IMG/VR virus record: IMGVR_UViG_3300028600_000372
Location: 1-30,664 of that record
Direction: 5' to 3' (one strand)
Source: a virus
Length of the DNA stretch: 30,664 bases
Part shown: positions 22,134 through 28,939 of the stretch, one piece after another
Position numbering within the stretch: the stretch's first letter is position 1
Layout: every line of letters starts with the position of its first letter
The notes under the pieces: generated by a model
Seen by the model: the letters and a program-made list of their open reading frames with translations, nothing else
What the model was told of the DNA's origin: nothing
The model's database searches: none
Position numbers and translations under genes: made by a program

Positions 22134-22261
22134 TATTTTTTATCCGCCTTATGATGATGAGTTTTCTGGTGTTCGTCACGTTCTTGTTCTATGAGAAAAT
22201 GTCTGGTGCATCCACCGCAACCAAACTGAAATCCAATACCTGCCAATTTATCATTATTCAA
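22133..22261 (-). CDS. His-rich zinc microprotein with TTG start, 42 aa
   Basis: FGCGGCTRHF gives C15/C18 with H21, and the C-terminus has HQKTHHHK, so one metal site by Cys and His. No ATG is available; TTG at 22261 overlaps the upstream TGA as TTGA, and the TAA overlaps the next ATG. Confidence 0.6.
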   Translation of the reverse strand: MNNDKLAGIGFQFGCGGCTRHFLIEQERDEHQKTHHHKADKK

Positions 22262-22476
22262 GAGGCTATAAGCTCCTGCGCAAATTTTGTCACTTCGGAT
22301 TGAAATTTTTCTGGGTCTTCAATTGCCGAAACCTCTAGCACTGCAATCTTTTGCATGGTTTTGTATGTTTGATCTTCCTTGTGCTTCTGACATACGATGT
22401 AGGTCTTAATTCCGTGACTGAAATCAACCTTGATCAGAGATATGGCTGGATCCATACACACGAAGCATTGAGTCAT
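22258..22476 (-). CDS. Zinc-finger protein, 72 aa
   Basis: CFVC (4-7) and CQKH (29-32) form one zinc site, followed by a helical C-terminus (KFQSEVTKFAQELI). ATGA overlap with the first gene of the operon. Confidence 0.75.
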   Translation of the reverse strand: MTQCFVCMDPAISLIKVDFSHGIKTYIVCQKHKEDQTYKTMQKIAVLEVSAIEDPEKFQSEVTKFAQELIAS

Positions 22477-22784
22477 GTATCTTCAGCAACCTCCATTTCC
22501 ATTGTATCCTTGAGGCAATTGTACAAAAGATCAGAGTCACATGACTTTTCAAATAACACATTCATGATTGCGATTCCCTTTTGGTTTTTGGTCTGGAGGG
22601 TCTTTGTAAGAAGGCAGCTTGCCACTCGCAGAAATTTTGAAGCGTCTGGAGTATGACCTTTCTTGTATTGCTCGATGAAGAATGGATGATTTCTTAAAAG
22701 TTTGGTGAGCTCCTCAATGGTCTCAGGTACAACGGAAAATGAGATCTGAGGGTTCTGCTTGCGCAGTTCGGGTTTCTTGTGCAT
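22473..22784 (-). CDS. Unknown helical protein, 103 aa, first gene of the long operon
   Basis: Two helical parts (TIEELTKLLRNHPFFIEQYK; MNVLFEKSCDSDLLYNCLKD). N-terminal SFSVVPETIEELTKLL recalls RHH proteins but is not clear. Opens the 22784-16949 operon next to the gene-free stretch. Confidence 0.7.
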   Translation of the reverse strand: MHKKPELRKQNPQISFSVVPETIEELTKLLRNHPFFIEQYKKGHTPDASKFLRVASCLLTKTLQTKNQKGIAIMNVLFEKSCDSDLLYNCLKDTMEMEVAEDT

Positions 22785-23192
22785 GTGGTATCCTAATACA
22801 CAACAAGTTTCAATTTAAGTCTGTCTTATTATCTAGTCAGTCAAACAACATAAACAACAAATGCAACACAAGTAACTAAGGTAATGTTTTTATGATTAGA
22901 TGTTGTCAAACTATGATGTAGTAGAATGGGTTAAGTGCATGTGGTGTGTTTACTGATCTGTTTTACTACAACTGTTTTTTTGTTATAGATTGATCTGTTA
23001 GTGGATTGGCTATTTATCAATTTCCATAAATGGTAATGAATAGTTGAAATAATACAAAAAAAGAATTTTGTAAACGCTAAAATAGCTTATTGAATAATTG
23101 CATTTACAAATAATGTAATTTCAATTATTGGAAAATTGTAATGTAACTTTTCATTTTATGGAATTGTGTTTTACAAAAAATGAAAAATGGAG
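22785..23192. other. 408-base gene-free AT-rich region between integrase and long operon
   Basis: No convincing frame on either strand. It holds the promoter of the 22784 operon at its left end, a run of AACAA/ACAACA units (about 22840-22875), and near the integrase stop an inverted repeat TTTTCATTTT / AAAATGAAAA (23148-23157 and 23177-23186). Lying directly behind the integrase gene, it is the best candidate for attP; no tRNA fragment is recognisable. An origin of replication is an alternative. Confidence 0.5.
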
Positions 23193-24335
23193 TTATTTCT
23201 TATTCAATATCTCTTTTAGAAGAACTTCCATGTGCTGTATCTGTATTCCCTGGTGTATTGAATTCTCTTGTTGCAGTGATAATTTCTTTTGGAGGTCCTC
23301 AATTTCATCTGACTTTGTTTCTAACTCTATTTGCTTTTCGCGTAATTCGGTATTCTCTTGCTCTTTTTTCTCTATCTCTATCTTGTCTCTTTGCGTGTCA
23401 TCTATGGTAAGATCAAGAACAGCTTTTCTAAATTCCTCAAAACATTCCTCCATTGTGGGTTGCAGATAAGTTCCATCAAGACCTCTTTTGTGAGCCATTA
23501 ATTTTTCTGCAATGTTTGAATTTACCGAGTTGTTTAGTTTTAGGATGGTGTTGAATCTCTTTCTAAATCCGTATATGGGAGCTTTGTCAAATCTGCGACC
23601 TACTCTGGTTCTTTTAATTCCTGCCTTTGGTATTGTTCTTTCCATTATTTCCCGTGCAGAAAGTACAGACATTGGCCCTCCTTTTGTAGATCTGCTATTG
23701 CTAACAATGGCAAATAATGGTGATTCATCATCTATGATTTCACCGTTTATCTTTCTGGCATTGTGATATGATTTTAGTGCATCATAAGCTTCTGGTGTGA
23801 GAAATGCCCAATATCCTTCAATGGAGTTATCATAAATTCTAATGCCACAGCACCCGTCAGGCATCTCTACTATGTGCTTCATACGCAATACTGGGTCAGT
23901 AATTGAACCAGGTCTTGCACCCGTTGAGGCAAGAAAGTGAATGAGTGCCTTTGACCTGAGATTTGGAACCACACTAAGCATTTTGTTAATCTCATCAGTC
24001 GTAAATGGAACTGCCCCTGCCAGGATGGATCCGTCCTCTGGTAACTGTTTTAGTAGTATTTTCTTGTGAATTGGAATGCGGTTCATTTCCAGCATTAAAA
24101 ATACAGAGTTTAACATGCCCTTGATTGTGTGATTTTTTATCTTTCTTTTCTTGTGGTGATCGATATAATACATAATATGATCATGAATTGTGTCACTATT
24201 TTGAGCAAGGTATTTGTCCCAATCAGTAATCTCAAAGAGTCGTTCATACCTTCTGAGTGTTCTTTCATAGCCCTCTCTTGTTTTTTGACTGTTAATTGAG
24301 CTGCTAAATACGTCAATGGCAGACAGTTTTAACAT
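23193..24335 (-). CDS. Tyrosine recombinase / integrase, 380 aa
   Basis: Core-binding helices in residues 1-95, catalytic domain from about 105. STGARPGS supplies Arg141; YGFRKRF the second Arg (R258) with Tyr255 where His is usual; AHKRG gives His282 and GTYLQP the nucleophile Tyr290. The catalytic Lys is not evident. After residue 310 comes a long coiled coil (DKIEIEKKEQENTELREKQI and on), an unusual extension that could mediate multimers. It would insert viral DNA into the host chromosome. Preceded by a 70-residue gene with a four-base gap. ATG at 24335. Confidence 0.88.
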   Translation of the reverse strand: MLKLSAIDVFSSSINSQKTREGYERTLRRYERLFEITDWDKYLAQNSDTIHDHIMYYIDHHKKRKIKNHTIKGMLNSVFLMLEMNRIPIHKKILLKQLPEDGSILAGAVPFTTDEINKMLSVVPNLRSKALIHFLASTGARPGSITDPVLRMKHIVEMPDGCCGIRIYDNSIEGYWAFLTPEAYDALKSYHNARKINGEIIDDESPLFAIVSNSRSTKGGPMSVLSAREIMERTIPKAGIKRTRVGRRFDKAPIYGFRKRFNTILKLNNSVNSNIAEKLMAHKRGLDGTYLQPTMEECFEEFRKAVLDLTIDDTQRDKIEIEKKEQENTELREKQIELETKSDEIEDLQKKLSLQQENSIHQGIQIQHMEVLLKEILNKK

Positions 24336-24339
24336 GATT

Positions 24340-24552
24340 TCAAAAATCCTCTATAGTTAGTACAGTAGCACCTACTTGTTTACAATATGGAGTAACATCA
24401 TCAGGATTTCTAGCATAAAGCCATTTGACTGTCAAATCAGGCATCTCAATTTTAACTTTATATTTAATGTCTTGTTCTATCAATTTCTTTCTAAGTTTAG
24501 CAATATTGTCTTTTGACCATCCTTTAGTCGTAATATCTAACCCTCTTTTCAT
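24340..24552 (-). CDS. Unknown small protein before integrase, 70 aa
   Basis: Helix (KDNIAKLRKKLIEQDIKYKV), strand (KIEMPDLTVKWLYA), helix: compact alpha/beta. Position suggests a recombination directionality factor, but no HTH or other excisionase motif is seen. Preceded by TATA-like DNA at 24553-24590. Confidence 0.7.
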   Translation of the reverse strand: MKRGLDITTKGWSKDNIAKLRKKLIEQDIKYKVKIEMPDLTVKWLYARNPDDVTPYCKQVGATVLTIEDF

Positions 24553-24641
24553 ATATTATCTAATAAAATAAAGTATAAAAATACTCACTTTTCACTTTAA
24601 CACGTACAAATCTTACTGTAGTTTATGAGTAAAAAATGACT
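24553..24641 (-). promoter_or_regulatory. Promoter region of integrase operon
   Basis: AT-rich gap. On the gene strand TTTTTATACTTTATTTTATT lies 15-35 bases upstream of the ATG at 24552 and can serve as TATA box. The TTTCTTAWTAAGAAA palindrome is absent, in contrast to the structural operons. Confidence 0.5.
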
Positions 24642-24740
24642 TTATTCATGTTGGATCTTCCCACAATGCCTGCATTTCAACGTGCATTTGTCACATAGTT
24701 CCCAAGGGTCCCATCCATGAGGACACGCATCATTAGTCAA
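24642..24740 (-). CDS. Cys-rich zinc microprotein with TTG start, 32 aa
   Basis: C6, H8, CDKC (16-19), CRHC (23-26) and a final H: enough ligands for a compact two-knuckle fold. TTG at 24740 overlaps the upstream TGA as TTGA. Last gene of the 26470 operon. Confidence 0.6.
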   Translation of the reverse strand: MTNDACPHGWDPWELCDKCTLKCRHCGKIQHE

Positions 24741-24964
24741 AATGAGTCACTTTCATTCCTGGTTTTTATTGCTGGTAGACCTTCTTGAGATATGAATTTC
24801 TGACAACCACATTTTTGGCCACCATCACAATATTGTTTTGTATCATCATGTAAGTGTCCACATTGGCAGCAATGATTTGGATGATAAACAGAATAACATT
24901 CAGAGTATGGCCTCATTAAGAAACGTGCATATTGGCTACAAAGATCACATTCTTCTTCAGTCAA
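24737..24964 (-). CDS. Cys-rich zinc protein, 75 aa
   Basis: Ten Cys: CDLC (6-9), C23, CCQC (32-35), C46, CGC (52-54) plus several His, so probably two or three metal sites. TTG at 24964 overlaps the preceding gene by eight bases; no ATG gives the first Cys pair. Confidence 0.7.
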   Translation of the reverse strand: MTEEECDLCSQYARFLMRPYSECYSVYHPNHCCQCGHLHDDTKQYCDGGQKCGCQKFISQEGLPAIKTRNESDSF

Positions 24965-25079
24965 ATCTAGTTATTCTCCCACAATCATCACAGACCATGA
25001 TGAGTTTACCCCAGTTATTCATACTTGTTATATCATGCATGTTTACACTCTTACAGAACTTGCAGATTTTTTCAGCCAT
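24957..25079 (-). CDS. Zinc-ribbon microprotein, 40 aa
   Basis: CKFC (6-9) and CDDC (30-33) spaced as in a zinc ribbon. ATG at 25079 follows the TAG of the previous gene without gap. Confidence 0.7.
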   Translation of the reverse strand: MAEKICKFCKSVNMHDITSMNNWGKLIMVCDDCGRITRFD

Positions 25080-25229
25080 CTAACCATTTCTCCTTTCATA
25101 GTCTTCACAACTGCCTGCCTTTCCTGATTTGATATCCTTTGATGTGGCTCCGCAATATTCGCAGATACCTGTCCCATTAGTAGAATGCAATCTCATTTCT
25201 CCAGCACAATGTAAATCAAGAGGATCCAT
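25080..25229 (-). CDS. Zinc microprotein, 49 aa
   Basis: H7/C8, H15 and CEYC (23-26), possibly with C41, as one metal site. ATG at 25229 follows the preceding TAG directly (TAGATGG); its own TAG is followed directly by the next ATG. Confidence 0.65.
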   Translation of the reverse strand: MDPLDLHCAGEMRLHSTNGTGICEYCGATSKDIKSGKAGSCEDYERRNG

Positions 25230-25544
25230 CTAATCCCTTTCCTTCATTCCTTTTAGTGGGAAATAATTTCCACCATCTACGGTTACACCTGCTTGAATTA
25301 ATCCATATGAGACATAGTTACAATCTGGACTAAGACACTCCTGCTCGATACTTGGACCCAATTTGCGTAATTCGTCATAGCTTGGACTGCCATATCTTTT
25401 TGACTTGAATTTTCCTTCTATAGCTAGTTTCATTATTTCTTTGCGAGATTGGCAATAATGGCAAATAGGGCATTCAAATACGTAATCATTAGGATCATCT
25501 CCAAACTTTTCTTGTGCAATTTGTAAATATTCTTCTTTCTTCAT
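25230..25544 (-). CDS. Zinc-finger protein, 104 aa
   Basis: ECPICHYC (24-31) and ECLSPDC (69-75) form a zinc ribbon with about 40 residues between, containing a basic helix. The tail (YGLIQAGVTVDGGNYFPLKG) looks strand-like. ATGA overlap with the preceding gene. Confidence 0.75.
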   Translation of the reverse strand: MKKEEYLQIAQEKFGDDPNDYVFECPICHYCQSRKEIMKLAIEGKFKSKRYGSPSYDELRKLGPSIEQECLSPDCNYVSYGLIQAGVTVDGGNYFPLKGMKERD

Positions 25545-25750
25545 GGTATCACACTCATCTTTTGTCCTTTAAAATCTAAATTCACAATATTTTTTTCACA
25601 TCGTATACACCATACTTGAAATCCTTTTTTGGTCCAACCACATTCTGTTCTTGCCCAGTCACGAGGACTGATATCTGCAGGTCTTTCTGGCATGCAAGTG
25701 TTACAATGAAAGTACATGCCAATATCACTGTCTTCGTATTTACCTTTCAT
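25541..25750 (-). CDS. Zinc-ribbon protein of mobile-element type, 69 aa
   Basis: FHCNTC (14-19) and VWCIRCEKNI (46-55) with a conserved-looking ECGWTKKGFQVW in front. I recall small archaeal phage and plasmid proteins with this layout; function unknown. Start set by GGAGTG nine bases before the ATG at 25750, five bases after the upstream stop. An earlier MM at 25822 would overlap that gene by 68 bases. Confidence 0.75.
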   Translation of the reverse strand: MKGKYEDSDIGMYFHCNTCMPERPADISPRDWARTECGWTKKGFQVWCIRCEKNIVNLDFKGQKMSVIP

Positions 25751-25754
25751 ATTG

Positions 25755-25982
25755 CTAGACACTCCATCTTTGCCACCAAGGGAGTTTTGATTTCCATTCA
25801 AGATAAGCCAAGAAGGCATCATATCTTGGGATTTGTTTTGGTGGACCTCTCACATATGCAGGGGAATCTATTACTTTAGATGTCATCCTATATGATGCGC
25901 AAATGTATGTTGGTTTGGATTCTCTAAATGATTCAATCCTAACTGGTCCATCTGCAAGTTTGTCACTGTGTTCTTTTTTCAT
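25755..25982 (-). CDS. Unknown basic protein, 75 aa
   Basis: Pro- and Arg-rich centre (AYVRGPPKQIPRYDAFLAYL) and Trp-rich end (WKSKLPWWQRW). No motif. ATG directly follows the TAA of the preceding gene. Confidence 0.75.
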   Translation of the reverse strand: MKKEHSDKLADGPVRIESFRESKPTYICASYRMTSKVIDSPAYVRGPPKQIPRYDAFLAYLEWKSKLPWWQRWSV

Positions 25983-26201
25983 TTAATCATCATTTCCTTT
26001 TTCATCTTTCTCATAATATTCCGTAATTATATTAATAACAATATCAGTCATCTTTACGATTCCCTTTCCATTCTCATGCAGTCGAAGCTGATGCTTTAGA
26101 AGTGATACGCCAACAAACTCATTTAGAACTATTGTTAACCTGTCTGGCTTGTGTTTTTTGGTTGATGATTTACTTTTCATTTCCATTGGCAGCTCTTCCA
26201 T
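25983..26201 (-). CDS. Unknown basic protein, 72 aa
   Basis: Basic N-terminus (KSKSSTKKHKPDR), strand RLTIVLNEF, helix SLLKHQLRLHENG, helix MTDIVINIITEYYEK: RHH-like order, with the C-terminal helix longer than usual. Ribosome-binding site GGAG seven bases before the ATG at 26201 supports this start. Confidence 0.7.
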   Translation of the reverse strand: MEELPMEMKSKSSTKKHKPDRLTIVLNEFVGVSLLKHQLRLHENGKGIVKMTDIVINIITEYYEKDEKGNDD

Positions 26202-26221
26202 TCATTAGCTCCACAGACTCA

Positions 26222-26470
26222 TTATACAGTTTCAGGTTTTTGAACTTTTTGCTGAATCTTAAGCTCGACAGAAACCTCTGCGCAGTCTGTATCTGGATCT
26301 TCAAGCCATTCAACTTTTTTCTCCAATAGATGAAATGTTTCCATAACCTGGGTGGGGTCACTTGAATCAAATATTTCAACTATCTTTGCCTTTGATCTTA
26401 CGATAACTTCCTTTGGATGGTTGAAACTCCTTACTGTGTTTTGGTTTTGGTCAACAACTTTAATTTTCAT
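26222..26470 (-). CDS. Unknown beta-rich protein, 82 aa, first gene of its operon
   Basis: Strands at both ends (MKIKVVDQNQNTV; CAEVSVELKIQQKV) around a helix. Not recognised. Divergent from the plus-strand operon at 26576. Confidence 0.75.
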   Translation of the reverse strand: MKIKVVDQNQNTVRSFNHPKEVIVRSKAKIVEIFDSSDPTQVMETFHLLEKKVEWLEDPDTDCAEVSVELKIQQKVQKPETV

Positions 26471-26575
26471 AGTATCTAATCATATCAACACATGTTAATA
26501 AATATGTGTAAACATGTGGGCAATAATGCCCTAATAGACAAATATAAGTATCCATGCGCATATTTCTAGTAAGAT
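26471..26575. promoter_or_regulatory. Divergent promoter with nested inverted repeats
   Basis: ACACAT (26488-26493) pairs with ATGTGT (26504-26509), and CACATG (26489-26494) with CATGTG (26513-26518). On the minus side ATTTATTAAC, 25-35 bases before the ATG at 26470, is a TATA candidate inside the repeat. On the plus side AATATAAGTA (26541-26550), 26-35 bases before the ATG at 26576, would give a leaderless transcript. A regulator bound here would control both operons. Confidence 0.6.
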
Positions 26576-26773
26576 ATGGCTACTGATAGAAATAAAGGAA
26601 ATCGACAAACTGTGAGTTTATACGATGATACAATCAAGTGTTTAAAAAAAATTGGTAAAATTATGGTTCCAGAAGATGTAAAACCACCAAGTTATGATAG
26701 TATAATTTTAAAGATATCAAAGGACTGGATCAAGCATCATGATTCCGTCAATGATGAGAAACAAAATGGTTGA
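26576..26773 (+). CDS. RHH-like protein, 65 aa, first gene of plus operon
   Basis: NRQTVSLYDDTIKCLKKIGK followed by SYDSIILKISKDWI fits strand-helix-helix. Ribbon-helix-helix repressors are commonly autoregulated; its place beside the inverted repeats at 26488-26518 suits this. DNA binding is inference. Confidence 0.65.
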   Translation: MATDRNKGNRQTVSLYDDTIKCLKKIGKIMVPEDVKPPSYDSIILKISKDWIKHHDSVNDEKQNG

Positions 26774-26960
26774 TCGTACTGAAGACACTAATCAGGAATG
26801 CATAGATTCCCTAATTGAAATAATCAGAGTTGTGAAAGAAACCAAAGCTCAATTGAAACTATACGAACAGGTTTTGATAGAATCACAAAATGAATTTATC
26901 AGAAGATTTGCAAAAGAGTCACAAATTGAATTTCTCAAAAGGTTTGCAAAAGTGAAGTGA
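26766..26960 (+). CDS. Coiled-coil protein with internal tandem repeat, 64 aa
   Basis: Long helix, ending in two copies of the twelve-residue unit ESQxEFxxRFAK. Three in-frame ATGs precede (26739, 26751, 26754); I choose 26766 as it overlaps the previous gene by only eight bases. Function unknown. Confidence 0.7.
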   Translation: MVDRTEDTNQECIDSLIEIIRVVKETKAQLKLYEQVLIESQNEFIRRFAKESQIEFLKRFAKVK

Positions 26961-26964
26961 TTAG

Positions 26965-27225
26965 ATGAGTAACGAAACAGAAAATCAAATCACCACTAAA
27001 CAAATGCAGCAATATTTTGAGAACAATGATGTCACTACTGCGGATATTTCATTTCTAATGGGAATGTATTCTGCTAAACATCCTAAAGATAAGAATTGGA
27101 ATGATATCGTACAATACTATATTTTGAAACTTCAAGATGATTGGTATGGCACATATCTCAAAAAAGAACCAGAATATACCACTGACAAGAAAGAATGGAT
27201 AGGCGTAAAGAAAGATGGGAATTAA
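26965..27225 (+). CDS. Unknown protein, 86 aa
   Basis: Helical, with Trp/Tyr-rich second half (IVQYYILKLQDDWYGTYLKK). No family recognised. Begins four bases after the preceding gene and overlaps the next by 11. Confidence 0.75.
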   Translation: MSNETENQITTKQMQQYFENNDVTTADISFLMGMYSAKHPKDKNWNDIVQYYILKLQDDWYGTYLKKEPEYTTDKKEWIGVKKDGN

Positions 27226-27397
27226 AATTAGTGAACCAGTAATTGATGAAGAAGGAGGCTCCATTTCTGTCAGTATAGACTATGATGTAGGAAAGAAAGA
27301 CTGTGATCATGTGTGGTACAAATCACTATTACTTTTTGTAAAGACATGTGACAAATGTGGAAGAATAGAACCATTAGAGGATGAAGATTCCAAATGA
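27215..27397 (+). CDS. Small zinc-site protein, 60 aa
   Basis: Strand-rich start (EGGSISVSIDYDVG), then C30, H32 and CDKCG (45-49), which form one metal site. ATGA overlap with the next gene. Confidence 0.7.
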   Translation: MGIKISEPVIDEEGGSISVSIDYDVGKKDCDHVWYKSLLLFVKTCDKCGRIEPLEDEDSK

Positions 27398-27537
27398 AGA
27401 CACAAAAAGAAATAGAGGAAAAATATGAAGAGCTCAATGAACGAATGAGAAAACAATCACCTTGGAACTTCTTTGGAATTGCATCAACTGACGGTCAGAG
27501 ATACATACTGGAATGGGTGTTGAGTGATGAAGAATAA
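27394..27537 (+). CDS. Helical microprotein, 47 aa
   Basis: MKTQKEIEEKYEELNERMRK then a short hinge and ILEWVLSDEE. The layout (charged helix, turn, short helix with W-V-L near the end) recalls small archaeal proteins of unknown function. ATGA and TAATG overlaps. Confidence 0.7.
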   Translation: MKTQKEIEEKYEELNERMRKQSPWNFFGIASTDGQRYILEWVLSDEE

Positions 27538-27680
27538 TGCCTGAATACGCAGGAGATCACAGACAATGTGATTGTTGTGAAATGGCAAAGTACACAAGTC
27601 AAGATATTTCATGGAATCCAAAATGTGTACTGTGTGGAAAAGACCTGGTAAATGCAAAGAAGGGAGATTTTTTTAAATGA
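27537..27680 (+). CDS. Zinc-ribbon microprotein, 47 aa
   Basis: CDCC (11-14) and CVLC (30-33) in ribbon spacing. Ends with KKGDFFK. TAATG with the gene before, ATGA with the next. Confidence 0.7.
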   Translation: MPEYAGDHRQCDCCEMAKYTSQDISWNPKCVLCGKDLVNAKKGDFFK

Positions 27681-28189
27681 AGAGTGATTGGCAATGCTCC
27701 CATTGTTTTAAGACATATAATTTTGAAGAATGGAGAAATCTGAAAACAGTATGGATAGATGAGAATCAAAGGCAATATGGAAAGACTATGGCCTGCACGT
27801 GTGGAAAGTTATTTCATGTAGACAAGTGGAAATTGAGGACAAGGCACAAACTGGGATATATTGTATCAACTGTACATCTTGAGCTTGCACATCCTAGTAA
27901 CATGAATTTTTCAACACTAGATGAAGAAACAATGTGGTATGAGACCATGATATTTACAGCTGACAAGGCAGGGAAAACTCTTAATTTTCAAGTTCGATAT
28001 CCAGACCAGAAAAGTGCAATAGAGGGACACATACTGACATACAAGATGCTGCCAAGAATTGCTGAGAAACCAGAAGATTTCCCACAAGACATAATCAAAA
28101 TATTTCTTGATGTGTTAGATAGAGACGAATACCAGGAAGAAAAAGAAGAATTTCAGAATACTATATTTAGAAAAGAAAAGAAGGTTTAA
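27677..28189 (+). CDS. Zinc-ribbon protein with conserved C-terminal domain, 170 aa
   Basis: N-terminal CSHC (7-10) and CTCG (40-43) form a zinc ribbon. Residues 60-150 (YIVSTVHLELAHP ... WYETMIF ... AIEGHILTYKML) make a separate domain that I have the impression of having seen in phage and archaeal proteins of unknown role. Last gene of the plus-strand operon; tail-to-tail with the next gene (four-base overlap). Confidence 0.75.
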   Translation: MKSDWQCSHCFKTYNFEEWRNLKTVWIDENQRQYGKTMACTCGKLFHVDKWKLRTRHKLGYIVSTVHLELAHPSNMNFSTLDEETMWYETMIFTADKAGKTLNFQVRYPDQKSAIEGHILTYKMLPRIAEKPEDFPQDIIKIFLDVLDRDEYQEEKEEFQNTIFRKEKKV

Positions 28190-28512
28190 GCCTTTTTGGT
28201 GGCTTTTGTGATTCCGCTTAATGCTGCTTTGAATCCGTTCTTTGCAAGAATATCAAATCCTGCAACAGTTGCAACCAAAGCTGCTAGAATCATAAATAAT
28301 TCCACATCACCAATACCTTCAGCCAGGTTGTTTACGGTATTGCCCACAAATGCAATTCCAGTGAACACAGCAATCATAGCGGAAGCTGCAGCTTGTCTTA
28401 GATCAAATGACTCTATGCCATTTTTGAGAAATCCAAAGATGTTTTGCAGAAGTACCCCAGTTACAGTAATTATTACGATTACTCCAATTGGGTCTAATCC
28501 GAATATTTGCAT
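28186..28512 (-). CDS. Membrane protein with three predicted helices, holin-like, 108 aa
   Basis: Hydrophobic segments at about 8-28 (PIGVIVIITVTGVLLQNIF), 42-58 (AASAMIAVFTGIAFVG) and 70-90 (VELFMILAALVATVAGFDIL), with a basic C-terminus (TKATKKA). Size and topology suit a holin or another virion/host membrane protein. Divergent from another membrane-protein gene. Confidence 0.7.
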   Translation of the reverse strand: MQIFGLDPIGVIVIITVTGVLLQNIFGFLKNGIESFDLRQAAASAMIAVFTGIAFVGNTVNNLAEGIGDVELFMILAALVATVAGFDILAKNGFKAALSGITKATKKA

Positions 28513-28551
28513 TGATCAATTCCCAGAAAAAATGCATATAGAGATTGTTTT

Positions 28552-28562
28552 TTTCTTATTAA
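28552..28562. promoter_or_regulatory. TTTCTTATTAA element between divergent membrane-protein genes
   Basis: Half of the shared palindrome, 40-50 bases upstream of the ATG at 28512 and 52-62 upstream of the plus-strand ATG at 28614. Could serve both directions. Confidence 0.5.
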
Positions 28563-28613
28563 TTTTTCTCAGAGTAGACATTCACTTAACAGTCCAAGAT
28601 AACCCTATTGTTT

Positions 28614-28826
28614 ATGAACTGGAAGAAAAGATTTGCAAAGATAATGGGCTCGTACATCACGGGATACAGTGGAGGTCTTGCATTACTATTTCCGCTTACT
28701 GCACTTAATGACTGGAGACTTGACTGGCTATCGTTTGTAACCTATCCTGCAATTGCAGGCATATTGGTCGCAGGTCCGCAGTTAGGAAAAACTTTAATCG
28801 AATATGGAGTAACTGAAGAAGAATGA
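28614..28826 (+). CDS. Small membrane protein, 70 aa
   Basis: Basic start (MNWKKRFAKIMGS), one helix (YITGYSGGLALLFPLTAL) and a second (WLSFVTYPAIAGILVAGP). Two-pass and holin-like. I use the ATG at 28614, not the TTG two codons upstream. Confidence 0.7.
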   Translation: MNWKKRFAKIMGSYITGYSGGLALLFPLTALNDWRLDWLSFVTYPAIAGILVAGPQLGKTLIEYGVTEEE

Positions 28827-28933
28827 GCTTCATGAATTTCATAAGGAGGAATTTCTTCATCAGGAAAGCTGGTGAGTTAGAAATGACTGCATTTGCAATG
28901 TTTTGTGAAATGTTTGATCCACACGATGACTGA
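28823..28933 (+). CDS. Unknown microprotein, 36 aa
   Basis: MSFMNFIRRNFFIRKAGELE and on: basic amphipathic start, acidic end. ATGA overlap with the membrane-protein gene. No motif. Confidence 0.6.
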   Translation: MSFMNFIRRNFFIRKAGELEMTAFAMFCEMFDPHDD

Positions 28934-28939
28934 AAGATA

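Noticed and set aside
23148-23186. Inverted repeat TTTTCATTTT/AAAATGAAAA as integrase terminator
   Set aside because: Only A/T-rich arms with a 19-base loop; chance in this composition is too likely to call it a terminator.
22785-23192. tRNA gene or tRNA 3' fragment as attachment site
   Set aside because: Looked for a T-loop and acceptor-like end next to the integrase; none was recognisable by eye.
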